The notes beneath the pieces are model-generated. The model saw nothing but the letters and a program-made list of their open reading frames with translations. It was not told where the DNA came from and ran no database searches. Below are positions 46,481 to 58,986 of a DNA stretch of 64,000 nucleotides, in pieces. Location: NCBI RefSeq assembly GCF_001411555.2, contig NC_049911.1, positions 7,262,209-7,326,208 of the forward strand, read 5' to 3'. Every line of letters starts with the position of its first letter. The first letter of the stretch is position 1. Position numbers and translations under genes: made by a program. The stretch is from Juglans regia. Lineage: Eukaryota > Streptophyta > Magnoliopsida > Fagales > Juglandaceae.

Positions 46481-47741
46481 CTTTAGTCGCGTTAGGAGAA
46501 ATTCCTTGTAACGCAGTACTTTATTGAGGTGACGCTGATTTCATTCTAAGGCGATATTGAGTTGTTACGTCCAATTATGCGATTTTTTATTTTATTTTAT
46601 TTTAACTTATAGTGGAAAATCATGTCCCAAAGAAGTCGGGGATTATATTCACGGGTGACGCACGATGAGATTGAAAATTTTATTTAGCAATTTGTTTAAA
46701 AAAAAAAAAAAAACCTAATATAGCTTTGTAGTTGGATATTCTTTTCCTTGGATGATTGCTTTTAGATTTTCTCATGAGTTATGTTATACTCTACTTACAC
46801 TTTTGTTTCACTTCCATTATTTTGGCAACTCATTCAGAATAAGAACGTGAATATTTGGAATTGTGGTGAAAAATATAATTTATAGTTTTAAATTTTATAA
46901 TTTATAACTTAAATAATAAATTTTATACTTCAAAAACAGTTTACTGTTTGATAAACATGTATTTAAAGTATTTTTAAATTTAATTACATTAATTTTTTTA
47001 AAATATACAGTTATCTGCGGGAGCTTTTCGATAAAAGTTTCAATTTGGTGCTTTTTAAAAAAGTAGATTTTCAATTTTTTTTAAGTGATTAAAGTACTTT
47101 TTATAAATTTATCAAACATATAATTTTTTCTTTAAAAGAGTTTTTAAACAGTTAAAAATATTTTTTAAACTTTCAAATTCAATTCCAAATAGGCTCGAGT
47201 GTCGTAACTACAATTACGTACACTATATTGATTTGGTATTGTTCATCAACCATCAAATTGACGAATACTACGGAGTTAATACATTAAAATAAGAATAGGA
47301 TAAAAGTGCAGTATATATAGTTTTTCTTGTCTTACTAAAGCAATTTTATTTTTCCACTGCTATTCATATTGATGCAGTTGCTCATAGTGTAATTAATAGA
47401 TGAGTTGCACTTAGATTGTTCCTTCTTCAGAATCTAAATTTAGTTGAGTTTAATATGAACTCGTGTATGGGGTTTTAGAGCATTATAATGAGTCGACCAC
47501 GAAATAGTCCTGAATAATGATTTATGGAAGCGATATTATTTCCAACAGACCATAAATCGCCACAATAGAGCTATTTTTTTTTTAGTCTTAGTAGTGGACT
47601 AAACAAAATTTTGTCAAAATTTAGATAGAGAATTCACTTTTATAAATTTAGCTAGTTAATTTTTAATAACATCAAATAACAGACTTCAAATCTATCACAA
47701 TTTTATTAAAATATTGATTTTGACTTTTTCGTTTATTTTAG
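46481..47741. other. Intergenic, no gene
   Basis: Very AT-rich flank upstream of the SFH gene. GAGCATTATAATGAGTCG at about 47476 may begin a repeat related to R. No coding content. Confidence 0.35.
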
Positions 47742-47910
47742 AGTAATGTTACATGTAGTCGATGAGTGCACAAGCACCGTGCAGTCGCTTTAAAAAAAAG
47801 TGAGATCCACTATTAAAAAATTAAATTTTTTTCATGTGAGTCCCGTATTTATTTACTTTTTTAAAATGATTGTGCGGCGCTTGCATACTCACGACTGCAA
47901 CTGTCATTTC
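47742..47910. mobile_element. Hairpin MITE
   Basis: Left arm GTAGTCGATGAGTGCACAAG..GTGCAGTCGCTTTAAAAAAA pairs with right arm TTTTTTAAAATGATTGTGCGG..CATACTCACGACTGCAAC over about 60 bases. Higher GC in the arms than in the surroundings. Target duplication not determined. Confidence 0.55.
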
Positions 47911-47949
47911 TTTTTATTTTAATTCTAATTGTAATTTGAATATTAATTT

Positions 47950-48247
47950 GTTATTAAAAAATTACATATTAATTTTCTAACGTTAATATTATTCCTAACA
48001 AATATAATTTTTTAACGGTCTTTTTTTCTTACAACGGTTATATTTTTACAACTGATATATTTTTCCATTAACGGTCATATATTCACAAAAGATATATTTT
48101 TTTTGCAGTATTTTTATGCGGGAGGAACAACAGGCAGTGTGAAGAGAATTGTTTATGATTAAAATAATATTTAGTCAACCCAAGAGATTGGTAGATTTGG
48201 CCAATAAATAAATCTTGGGCTAAAATTATTGTTTATTTATTGAGTCT
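47950..48247. repeat. Dispersed repeat R, copy 1
   Basis: About 300 bp shared with 50092-50388 in the same orientation, e.g. GGGAGGAACAACAGGCAGTG and TGAAGAGAATTGTTTATG, then AATAATATTTAGTCA. Many TATATTTTT..AACGGT short motifs. No coding content. Confidence 0.75.
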
Positions 48248-50091
48248 ATTATAGTAGATCTTTGTGCAACCTAACTAAATTTTAACCAAAATTTGACTAA
48301 ATTGAGTCACTACTAATATTCGGCTAAAGTAATACCAGAAACCTCGTATTGGGGTTTTACAAATCTTAAGAAACAGGGTTTGTTATTTATCTTGTAATTG
48401 GTGTGCTCGTACCAAAGTCCAAGCATTGTCGATATTCAGGAGTGTCTAACACACGCATGTCTCATCCAAACATTATAAGCATTCATGTACCATTTATGTT
48501 ATATTATAGGAAAATGCTTTTATCTCCTAATAAAACATTTCAATGACGAGTGATGTGCTTAATTTCTATACAAGTTTTGTCATATTTTTATTCTTAATTT
48601 TATGCTAGTTTATGTTTAATTTTTTTATTTATTAGAGTTTTTATTTATTTTATTTATTTTTGTTTAGAAATAAATAAATTGAAGGAATCATAGAAATTGA
48701 ATGAGTCATCAAGAGAATAGGAAACACTCATTTGTTGAAATTCCTGAAGTACCTTTCGGTATTTGGAGGATAAATTTTTCTAGACAACTCCAATAAGGAC
48801 AATTTCGGTGTCTACAGAAAGCCAAGAAATAAAACCCTACAGCTTTCGTGTTTAAGCCTTAGCGAACTACGAACATCTTCAGAGAGGAAACAGCGCATCG
48901 AGTAGGAGGTCGAAAATCTGCAGAATTGGAGTTCATCAACGATTAAGATTCTCGATCTACATACAATTTTCTTCTTAATTTTTTCATCTTCTCTTTGTAT
49001 AATTTTCATTATGAATTCCAAGATTATTATGGTTTGTTTTTATTCTATTATAAACTAATTTCTATTACTTAAGCTACGATGTAGCCTCTCCATGAAAATC
49101 TCGAATCTTATTTCTATGTGATCATAATTTTATTATTCATTTTGAGTATACATAATTGAGTTTAATGCTTTCAATTATTTGGTCAATAGTTGAATTATTT
49201 GTTGTGCATCTTAATTTGAGAGATGATGCATGTAGTTTAGTTTTGTATGATGTATGCCATGAATTGAACGACAGACAAGAATATGACAACGTGATTTGTG
49301 CGGCTTTTATGTGAAATATTATTAATCTTAATGTGTTCAAATGTTTTTAAATTCGCATAGACATATCGCGGGTTATCGTATGTTGAGTAATTCTAATTCT
49401 ACTCGAGAGAGAGTCTTAGATAAGTTAGAGTATTTCGTTGTCAAATAGGATGATAATTGATTGATTGTATGGTTATGATTTATGATTGGATTGGTTAGGT
49501 GAATCAGATGCCTTAGTGTTTTCTTCTTTGGTGAAATCTTCTTATTTTCAAGTATTTGGTTAATTCTTCATTTGTTGATTTAATTTAATTTGTTTCTGTT
49601 TTTCAAATTCAAAATCCACCACTTTTCTTGATTTTCAAATAACTTATAATTAGAACAATTTCAATAGTTAATAGGTAAATAGTCCTCATAGGTTCAACAT
49701 CTTTCTTATCATTATATTACTTGGTACGATTTCATGCACTTGAGAAAATGCACAACAATGAGTCCTTATAATTTTTGTTTATTTAGTGATTAAGTAAGTG
49801 TTTTTTAATAATATTTTGATTTTTTTAAAATGTTAAAAATGATTAAAAAAATATATATGAAAAGAAGAAAAAAAAAATGCACTAATCAGGAGAGTCTCTC
49901 CGAAGCCATCATCGGTGGCTGTAGTGCTACCCTATATTATATGTCTATCTAATGCAAATAAATCCTATATTATATTATATATGTCTATCTAATGCAGAGG
50001 AATGCTATTCATTATCATTTTTACAATAATCTTGCTATAATGGTATAATATGGTATTAAATTATTGGAAACAATTTATTATATATATTCTA
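48248..50091. other. Intergenic, no gene
   Basis: AT-rich between the two R repeats. Open frames (48812-49021, 49137-49340, minus) show no motif. A MITE relic ends near 49930. Confidence 0.35.
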
Positions 50092-50388
50092 GTTGTTAGA
50101 AAATTATGCACATTAATTTTCTAACGTTCATATTATTCCTAATGGATATATTTTTCTAACAATTTTTTTTTTTAACAATGGTTATATTCTTTCAACTAAT
50201 ATATTTTTCCATTAACTATCATATATTCACAACAAATATATTTTCTGCAATATTTTTGCCCGGGAGGAACAACAGGCAGTGTGAAGAGAATTGTTTATGG
50301 TTAAAATAATATTTAGTCAGTCTAAAAGACTGGCTAGATTTGACCAGTGAATAAATCTTAGGCTAAAATTACTGTTCATTTATTGACT
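50092..50388. repeat. Dispersed repeat R, copy 2
   Basis: Direct-oriented partner of 47950-48247, ending 16 bp before the target site of the LINE at 50421. Confidence 0.75.
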
Positions 50389-50570
50389 TCATTCAGTATG
50401 TCATAGGATGTAATGCAGGTGACTACATGTGGGTATCCTCTCTGCTACACGCTCTGGCGATTGGTGGAGGAGGAGTTTGTTATTCCGTTTTATCTTTCTG
50501 GTTTTCCAGATCTAGAAAGGGCAGCAGTGTATTCTCCATTCCTGCTTAACAGCGAGGTTGAGGAGGCGGT

Positions 50571-51810
50571 ATGGAGGAGCTGGAAGAGGTCTGGGAACGT
50601 CTTAAGCTGAACGAGGAGGAGAATGTGCCGATTTCGATTAATGTAGGGGAGGAATTCCTGTCAAAGGCAAAACGAAGCTTGGTGGGGAAAATTATAGTTG
50701 ACAGAACGATCGGGAAGGAGGTTGTGCGGCGAACTATGGAGAAAATTTGGAGCGTTGGGAAACCTCTGGTGTTTCATGAATTCAGAGCAAATTGCTTCAT
50801 CATTACGTTTGTAAATTCCGCTGATAGAAACAAAGTTTTGCGAGGTAAGCCATGGCTCTTTGATAATCACTTGTTTGTCTTGAAACTGTTTGATGGTTTT
50901 ACTCAACCAAACAAAATCAAATTTGAAGAGGAGGAGTTTTGGATTCAGATTCATAATCTACCTCTTGCTTGTATGAGTAAGACTATTGGGGAGTTGATAG
51001 AGAGGTCTGTGGGGGAAGTGGTGGACGTAGACGTGATGGAGGATGGGTTGGGATGGGGAAGATTTATGAGGGTCCGTGTTGTGTGTGATCTGAGAAAGGC
51101 ACTGGCTAGAGGACGTACAGTTAACTTACTAGGAAGGAATATGTGGGTGCCTCTTACTGAGAAGCTGTCAAGGATATGCTTCAAATGTGGAAGGATTCTT
51201 CACTCTGAGGAAGGATGTTTGGCAGTTTGGGTAGTGGCTGAGAGCAGGTTTGAGTAAAAATTTTAAATCCGTAGGGTGGTGGAAGAAAGGGACTGAGTCA
51301 GATGATAGTGGTTACCAGGAACACTCTGAGACTTCAGGGGAAAGGGATGTAAGGGTTGAGAAGGAGGATAGGGAGGAGTCAGAAGAACAGGCAACCCAAA
51401 GGGAGGAGGTCCAAGGTGGGAGGTCTTATGTAGAGGTAATCTCAGAACAACTTCCTATGGTCACTAAGGGGAAAAGGGATGTGGAGGGAGTTCAATTTGT
51501 GAGTGACTTCTCAAAGAAGGATGAGTTATTGCATATTGAAGGAGAAGAGGCACAGGCTGGGGAGAGGTTAGCAAAGGAAAAAATGGAACCTCAGAAACGA
51601 GGTTTGTGGAAGAGGAGAGCTCGTGAAAAAATGGCATCAAGTTCGATTGTGAATTCAAGAGTGGGAAGGAAGAGAACTTGTAAGGTGATGGAGGAGGTGA
51701 ATGGGGTGGTGGAGAGGAATTGTAAGTTGAAATGTGAAGGGGAGGAGGGCAACTTTGATTCTGAAACTGAGTTGGCGGTGGCTGGTTTCCAGTCCTACCA
51801 AGTCCAATGA
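50571..51810 (+). pseudogene. LINE ORF1: DUF4283 domain and CCHC zinc knuckle
   Basis: ATG at 50571 (MEELEEVWERLKLNEEE). Residues about 30-170 show the DUF4283 pattern (LVGKIIVDRTIG, NCFIITFVNSADRNKVL, PWLFDNHLFVLKLFDG), then the knuckle CFKCGRILHSEEGC (C-x2-C-x4-H-x4-C, about 51178-51220). The frame is shifted near 51220-51257; the rest (charged, Glu-rich) continues in the frame ending at 51810. This gives two pieces of 228 and about 186 codons. RNA-binding chaperone-type protein of plant L1 elements. Confidence 0.88.
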
Positions 51811-54800
51811 ATCTCATTAGTTGGAACTGCAGAGGGCTTGGGAACCCTCGGACAGTTCGAGTTCTCCATCTTTTGGTGGAGGAGAAGAAGCCCAACTTGG
51901 TTTTTCTCATTGAAACCAAGTTTAGATTAATTGAGTTGCAGGTGATTAGAAGGAAATTATGCTTTGATGGATGTTTTGTTGTGGATGCCGTGGGGAGAAA
52001 ATGGGGTTTGGCTTTGTTATGGAAGCAAGAAGAGATGGTGGAAATTTTTAACTACTCCCAAAGACACATTAGTGCCTGGTTTCAGGGGGAAGGGATGGTT
52101 GATAGGTGCTTTCTCACGGGTTTTTATGGGCACCACGAAACTGCTAAGAGGCAGGGATCTTGGAGTTTGCTTAATCTGTTATCACCTGGTGAGCAGGCCC
52201 CTTGGTGTGTTTTTGGAGATTTTAACGATATCATTTCACAAGATGAAAAGAGAGGGGGTAAACTGAGGGATGAAAGGCAGATGGAATTATTTAGGGAGGT
52301 GTTCATGGGAAATTCTCTGGATGATGTGGGTTGCAAGGGGGACTGGTTTACTTGGAGTAATAAACGCTCTGATGACACCTTTACCAAAGAAAGACTGGAC
52401 AGGTTTGTAGCTAATCCCAAGTGGTTTTTGTGCTTTAAAGGGGCTGAGGTGGAGGTTCTTGCTGGGAGAAGTTCTGATCATAGGCCTGTGCAACTGAGTT
52501 GGAAAGCACCTCTGACTCTGAATAGGAAAAAACAATTACTGTTCAGGTTTGAGGCTAGTTGGGTAAAGGAGGAGGGGTGTGAGAGGTTGATTGCTGAAGA
52601 ATGGGGAAAGGGTGGTGGTGTTTTCGAACCAATGGACAATGTACAACAGTTATTAAAGGGGTGCAGCGGTTCTCTCTCAAATTGGGCCAATTTTAGAAGA
52701 AAAAACATATTTATGGAGATTAATGAGTTGTCAAGTGAGTTAAAGAAGTTGCAAGAAGTGGAGGGGCCTCATAATTCTGAAAATATAAAGCATCTACAAA
52801 AGAAAGTGGGGTCTTTGTTAGAGTTGGAGGATTTGAAATGGAGGCAGAGGGCAAAGTGTAACTGGTATAATTTGGGTGACAAAAACACCAAATTCTTCCA
52901 TGCTTGCGCCTCACAGAGGAAGAAGAAAAATAGCATTAAGTCTGTGGTAGATTCTGACCTGAAGGAATGGGTGGATCCAGCTGGTATTGTGGGTGCTTTC
53001 CAAAATCATTTCAAACATGTTTTTAGCTCCACCAATCCTCTACAGCCGAGGTTGAAGCTTGTTTACATGCTGTGCAGCCAAGCGTCACAAAGGTAATGAA
53101 TGATAGACTTTTGAAAGCTTTTACCAAGGAAGAGGTAGAGGTGGCTCTCAACCAGATTGGGGCTTTGAAGGCCCCAGATCCTGATGGATTTGGGGCTGTT
53201 TTCTTTCATAACTATTGGGGCATTGTGGGGGAGGAAGTGTGTGCAGCAGTGTTAAAAGTCTTGAGGGGTGGTAGCATGGGAGAGTCCATTAACAGTACAT
53301 TTTTAGCTCTCATTCCCAAGAAAAAAGAACCCGAAGCTGTTACTGATTTTAGGCCTATTAGTCTTTGCAATGTCTTGTATAAGATTATTGCAAAGACTTT
53401 GGCTAATAGACTTAAACTAGTCTTGGATGATATTATCTCTAGAAGTCAGAGTGCTTTTATTCCTGGGAGAATCATCACTGACAATGTGATGGTGGCTTAT
53501 GAGGTCCTGCACACAATGAAGGCAAGGGGGCAGAGAAAAGTAGGGCAGATGGCTATCAAGCTAGATATGTCTAAGGCGTACGATAGGGTGGAGTGGGTTT
53601 TTTTGGAAACCATGATGCTGAAGTTGGGTTTTGAGAGAAGATGGGTTGATTTGATTATGGGCTGTGTTAAATCAGTCTCTTATGCAATCTTGGTGAATGG
53701 AGAACTTGGAAAAAAATTCATTCCTTCTCGAGGGCTTAGGCAAGGGGATCCTCTATCCCCTTACCTTTTCTTGTTGTGTGTGGAAAGGCTTCAGCTCTTT
53801 GTTGGAACATGCTGAAAGTAGAGGAGAGTTTAAATGGGTCAAAGTGGCTAGAGGAGGGTTGAGAATCTCTCACCTACTTTTTGCTGATGACTGCCTTATT
53901 TTTGGGAAAGCAAACATAGAAGAATGGAGAAGGCTCAGTAACCTATTGGGTATCTATGAAGCTGCTTCAGGTCAGTGCATTAATAGAGAAAAAACTGCAA
54001 TTTTCTTTAGTTCAAATGTGAAGTTGGAGGTGTGGCAACAGCTATTGAAGGAAGTAGGAGCTTGTAGCAGCAGTAGTTATGATAAATACTTGGGTTTACC
54101 AGCAATGGTGGGAAGATCTAAATACAAAGCCGTTAGAGGAATTAAAGAAAAAGTTTGGCAGAAGCTAAATGGGTGGAAAAATCATTTTTTATCTTTCCCT
54201 AGGAAAGAGGTGCTCCTAAAAGCTATTGTACAGGCCATCCCTACGTATCACATGAGTGTCTTCAAGCTACCTGTGAAGTTATGCAAGGAATTGGCTGGGA
54301 TGATGGCTCGGTTTTGGTGGGGTCACATGCAGAATTATAAGAAAATTCACTGGAGAAGCTGGGATAAGTTGGGACTGCCTAAGGATAGAGGTGGGTTGGG
54401 TTTCAGAAATTTGGAGTGCTTCAATCAAGCTATGTTAGCAAAACAGGGTTGGAGAATATTGTCTAACCCATCCTCTTTGGTTGCTAAGGTCCTAAAAGAG
54501 AAATATTTCAGAAATTCTGAATTGTTGGAGGCTAGACTTGGGTACAGGCCTTCTTTGATTTGGAGAAGTATTAGAGGGGCTTTGGACTTGTTGAAGGATG
54601 GGATGGTATGGAGGGTGGGAAATGGTAAGAGTGTGAGAATTTGGGAGGATAGATGGGTTCCAAAACCTTCTTCTTTTTGCATTCAATCCCCGGCCAAAAT
54701 TCTCAGTCCAAACTCTCGAGTGTGTGACTTGTTGATTGAAGGGGGTCAAGGGTGGGATGTAGAGTTGGTAAGGGCTGTTCTCAATCAAGAAGAAGCTGAT

Positions 54801-55940
54801 TTGTTGTGTAGTATCCCAGTTAGCTTAACTTGCCTTCCCGATAGAAGAATGTGGTTTTAGTCTAAAAATGGGACATTTTCAGTAAGGAGTGCATACCATC
54901 TAGAAATGGATAGGAAAATAAGGGAGATGGGGCAGGTTTCAGAGATGAATAACTTGAAATGTGTATGGAGGAAGGTTTGGAGCTTGAATGTTCCAGGTGT
55001 GGTGAAGACTTTTCTATGGAAAGTTTTAAATGAATGTCTCCCAACCAGGAAAAACTTATTCATGAGGAAGATTAGTAATTCTCAGCTCTGTCTTGTTTGC
55101 ATGAGGGAAGTGGAGACTGTAGAGCATGTGCTGTGGGGTTGTTGTGCTGCGGCTGATGTATGGCTAGAGTTTCCTGCTACCATTCAGAAGAGACACGGGC
55201 TAGAGAGGGATTTCCTGGTGTTATGGGAGTCTATATGCAAGAGAGTCTCTATAGAAGAGTTGGAGTGGATGGCTGTCACTATGAGGGATTTATGGATGCG
55301 CAGGAACAGGTTTGTCTTTGAACAAACATTTATGAATCCAAGTCAACTCATGCAAGGGGCAAGGAGAAGTTTGGAGATGTTCCAGCAGGCTCAAGAGGGG
55401 ACCAATGTAGCAGTTCATTCTCAAGGTGCGGTGAGAGAACATGTCAGATGGAAGGCACCAACAGATTTTAGTGTAAAGCTGAATTGGGACGCTACTGTGG
55501 ATTTGAAGAATAGCAGAATGGGGGCTGGTATCATCATCCGAGATTCCATGGGGGAAGTTCAGGTTTCTTTATGTATGAGTAAGGTGGGTTTTTTTAAGCC
55601 AATTGTGGCTGAGATTTTGGCTTTGTGGAGGGCAGTGGAGTTGTGTGTGGAGTTGAATCTGACTAATGTCATCTTTGAAGGAGACGCGTTGGCTGTGGTA
55701 CAGGCCGTAAACAGCACTGAAGACTTGTGTTCCTGGTATGGACACTTGATTGATGATATTAGATCTTTCTTTGTTAATAGAGAGGGTTGGGATATTATAC
55801 ATGTTCATAGGGAAGGTAATAAGGTAGCTCACAAATTGGCTAGATTGGCCTTATCTTCTATAGAGGAAGTAGTCTGGATTGAGGAATTCCCTGAGGAAGT
55901 GCGAAGGGAGTTGTTGTTTGACACTCTTTGTAATGGTTAA
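51807..55940 (+). pseudogene. LINE ORF2: endonuclease, RT, zf-RVT, RNase H
   Basis: The ATG overlaps the ORF1 stop as ATGA. The APE-type endonuclease shows ISWNCRGLG, FLIETKF, FGDFNDI and SSDHRPV, all in place. RT: ALKAPDPDGFGAVFF, SLCNVLYKII, SQSAFIPGRIITDN, KLDMSKAYDRVEW, LRQGDPLSPYLFLL, then LLFADDCLIF (about 53878-53907). Zinc region VKTFLWKVLNECLPTRKN plus CLVCMREVETVEHVLWGC; RNase H with LNWDATVD, VAEILALW, IFEGDALAV and GNKVAHKLARLAL, stop at 55940. Defects: an indel near 53045-53095, an apparent one-base insertion near 53780-53790, and a TAG at 54858 in place of Trp (WF*SKNGTFSV). Catalytic residues are intact in all domains. Confidence 0.92.
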
Positions 55941-56109
55941 ATGGTGAAATGAAGTATACGTTTTACAGTAAAAAAAAAAAGAGGATGTAATGCAGGTAAA
56001 AAAAAATCACGCAACTTAGTTTAAATAGAAAAACGTAGGTTTTCTCTTCAAATATTACAGTGGCTATTTCTTTTTCTAGATGTCATAACTACAAAGTAAT
56101 TTTATTTTT

Positions 56110-56429
56110 TTTTAAATCAAACTTGTCTTATCTTCAGTCATCAACCACATTACAGATTTTGTCTTTTACAATTAAATGATTTCTCTCTTCAGGACCCTCC
56201 TCAATCCAGCATAGCTCTTCATCCCTATACAGTGTCATCTTTGCTAATTGATGAGCCACCATATTTCCTTCTCGACGGATGAACTCAACTGACCATGCAT
56301 CGCTCTTTTGATTGAAAAACTTGCTTGATATCTTCTATGATCTGTCCCTTCCATGATTCATCTTCTTCTTCAGATTTCACAGCCTCAATGACCTCCTTTG
56401 CATCCCCCTAAAAAATTACATCCAAGAAT
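56110..56429 (-). pseudogene. LINE ORF2 remnant, RNase H C-terminal part
   Basis: Minus-strand reading gives GDAKEVIEAVKSEEEDESWK and, after one frame change, FIRREGNMVAHQLAKM..LYRDEELCWIEEGPEE. This is the end of a plant LINE RNase H domain and aligns by eye with the corresponding part of the LINE at 50421 (EGDALAVVQAV; REGNKVAHKLARL; WIEEFPEE). It is the continuation of the fragment ending at 58987 on the other side of the solo LTR. Confidence 0.85.
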
Positions 56430-56434
56430 CTCAA

Positions 56435-58980
56435 TGTAACGTCCCGGTCCTGCACGGGTTAGAGAGTTATTTCCTAACACTTAAACTCACATTTCAACAA
56501 TATAAAAATAGACTCCAAATTTCCAATATCATATAGAAAATTTGATTCAAGCCACTATACTTAAATCATCTCACCCAAAGCCTCAAAATCTTGATCCTCA
56601 GCTGAACCATCAAAATATCTGAAAAAATATTGTGGAGATAAGGGGTGAGTTATCAACAACTCAGTAAGCAGAGAGCATATACTAGCATGTAAACATGAGC
56701 ATTTATAAAGTTCGGTATGCAGAACAAGACATTTACTTTCATAATGCAGAAACAATATATTTTCTTTCAGAATGTATAAACAAAACTTGTTACAAAACAT
56801 CAAAGTGAAATTTTCAGAAAAACAAACTTGTTCCCAAAAAGAAAGTCTTTTGGCATATCCAAACTGAAACATTATATTCATATCATCTCATAGCATCACA
56901 TCGGGACAAATACCATGTTTAACCCCCGTGGTAGAATTATAAACCACCATTATACCCATGGCTGGGTCATATACCATGTTTCACCCCCGTAGTAGGATTA
57001 TAAACCACAATTATACCCGTGGCTAGACTTTATTCCATGTTTCAACCCCGTGGTAGGGTTATAAACTACCATTATACCCGTGGCTAGGCCGTATTCCATA
57101 TTTCACCCCCGTGGTAGGGTTATAAACCACCATTATACCCGTGGCTGGGCCTTAACAGAAATAGAACGGAACATCATCGGAACCAGATCACATTCAAATA
57201 CAGAATCAGAACTTTGTGCCAAGGTTTTCAGATTACACATCATATCAAAACAAAATACTGAATAGCTTCAGATCATTTCACATGATCGAAATAAATAGAA
57301 TCCAAAACATCTTCATTTATTCATAGCAAAAACTTTTAGATTTTCATATTCGCTCATTTTGCATAGTTCAGAAACAGAATGCGCAAAACTAGCTCATGTC
57401 TACACCAGTCATGATAGAAAATACTTTCTCTTATATAGAGTTTATGTATATGTAGAACAAACATTTGAGGTCGTTTCATATTTCTTTTCAAACGAACATG
57501 CATATTTTCAAAATCAACCTCATTTTATTTCTTTTATGCAAAACTAGTATATGAATCCCGCTTACCTGGACAACTTAGCTTTTCAAAATTTTCCTAAAAA
57601 ATGTCGAGTCGACTATAAATCGTCACCTATAAAAATAATCATATAATTTCCGTAAGTTTTCAATCAATCACGGATTTCAATATTTAAGCCTAAACTTCTA
57701 AAATAACCTATTTTAATTTCTCAAAACTTAAAACCCTCGTAATCCCAAAATATATTATCACTTCCTAAACATCACCAATATCCACCATGACCAACGTCAA
57801 ACTCAAAACACCAATATTTAAACTTGAAACAGCCAACAAATTTCATAGCATAAACCAATCACATAAACAACTCCATCATCCAATCCAACCGACCCCCTTA
57901 CTCCTAGGATTCAGTCCGGCACAACCAACCAATTAACAGTAAATATGAGTTAGAGCAGAAATACATTCAAATCTCAAAAATTCTTTAGGAAAATACTTAA
58001 AATGTTATACTATAATTTTTGAAAGATCACAGAGGTGCTAGAAGTGGCGGCATAGCAACTGAATAGTACAAAATGCACTGTGGCCGTGGGGCTCAAAAAC
58101 TCACTTTTGAATGGGGACAAACTAAGACCTAAGATTGATAGGGAATGGCTTAGAGATGTCGGTGAAGCTAGTGGTGGTGGTGGTGGTTGGCCGTGGGTGG
58201 CGGCGTAAAGGGCGGTTTAAGGTAAAAAATGTTCAAAACGGAAATGTTGATGGTGGGGCTTCACTGGTGGCAGATCGGAGTTGGGGTTGAGTGCATTGGG
58301 TTGCTAAGAGGTCAATGATGAAGTGGTGAAGAAATGGTGGCCGGTGGTGGCGCAACAGCGGCGCGCGAGCACAAGGAACGCCACGGCATAGTGTTGCGCG
58401 TGGGGGCAAACAACGACGCGAGAGGGGTTGAGATTGGAGGGAGGTGGTCGCCGGAAGGTGGGGAAGGTCGTGGGTTGGGCGGTGTCACCGGACGAAGGCG
58501 CACGGCGGTGGGCTGGGAGAGGAAGGAAAATGCACGGGGAGAGGGAGAGAGGGACGTCGCAACCGGGAGGAAGCAGCAGTTCCAAAAAAAAAAAAAAAAG
58601 AAGAAAGAGGAAAAAGAAAAAATGGAGGAAAATGAATGAGGTCTAATCCTCACAACTTGGGTCACAAAATTCCAACGAAAATTATTTCAAAACAACAGTT
58701 TAAATAAAATAAATTTAAACACAGTGACTAAGTAAAAAAAAATAATTAAATCCAACAATACAATAATTTTAAAACCCACAAACTAATTTAAATTAAGAGA
58801 AATTTAAATTCAAAACAATAATTAATATTAATAAAGCATAACAAAATAATTTTCACAACTTAAAAAAAATCATAAAATAAACCAACGAGAAATCTAATAA
58901 ATTTTAAAACAATAGAACTAATATTTAAATTAATTAAAATAATCATTCAGTTAAAATACACTAAAATATGAGGTATCACA
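56435..58980 (-). mobile_element. Solo LTR (about 2.55 kb), inserted in the minus-strand LINE
   Basis: On minus it begins TGTGATACCTCATA and ends GGGACGTTACA, i.e. canonical TG...CA, flanked by the 5-bp target duplication CTCAA (56430-56434 and 58981-58985). No protein-coding retroelement domains, primer-binding site or second LTR lie inside, so it is a solo LTR left by recombination (inference). Contains a 4 x 61-bp tandem array. The CG-rich open frames at 58300-58650 have no recognised domain and lie in the LTR. Confidence 0.88.
56911..57154 (-). repeat. 4 x 61-bp tandem repeat inside the solo LTR
   Basis: Units start with TACCATG/TTCCATG at 56911, 56972, 57033 and 57094, exactly 61 bp apart, each containing CCCCGTGGTAGG, TTATAAACCACC and TACCCGTGGCT variants. 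A single related unit is seen in the other LTR copy. Confidence 0.92.
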
Positions 58981-58986
58981 CTCAAT

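Larger units (their letters stand above)
50421..55981 (+). mobile_element. LINE (L1-type), nearly full length
   Basis: 5.56-kb element flanked by a perfect 16-bp target duplication AGGATGTAATGCAGGT (50405-50420 and 55982-55997), with an 11-bp poly(A) tail (55970-55980). It carries a 5' leader, ORF1 and ORF2 with all expected domains. Base composition is clearly higher in G than the surrounding AT-rich DNA. A few frame-breaking changes suggest recent insertion followed by mild decay. Confidence 0.95.

Noticed and set aside
56911..57154. CRISPR-like array
   Set aside because: The four 61-bp units are contiguous with no unique spacers, and the context is a plant LTR.
58304..58665. Frames of 93-117 codons on both strands
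   Set aside because: Part of the solo LTR at 56435-58980; no domain.
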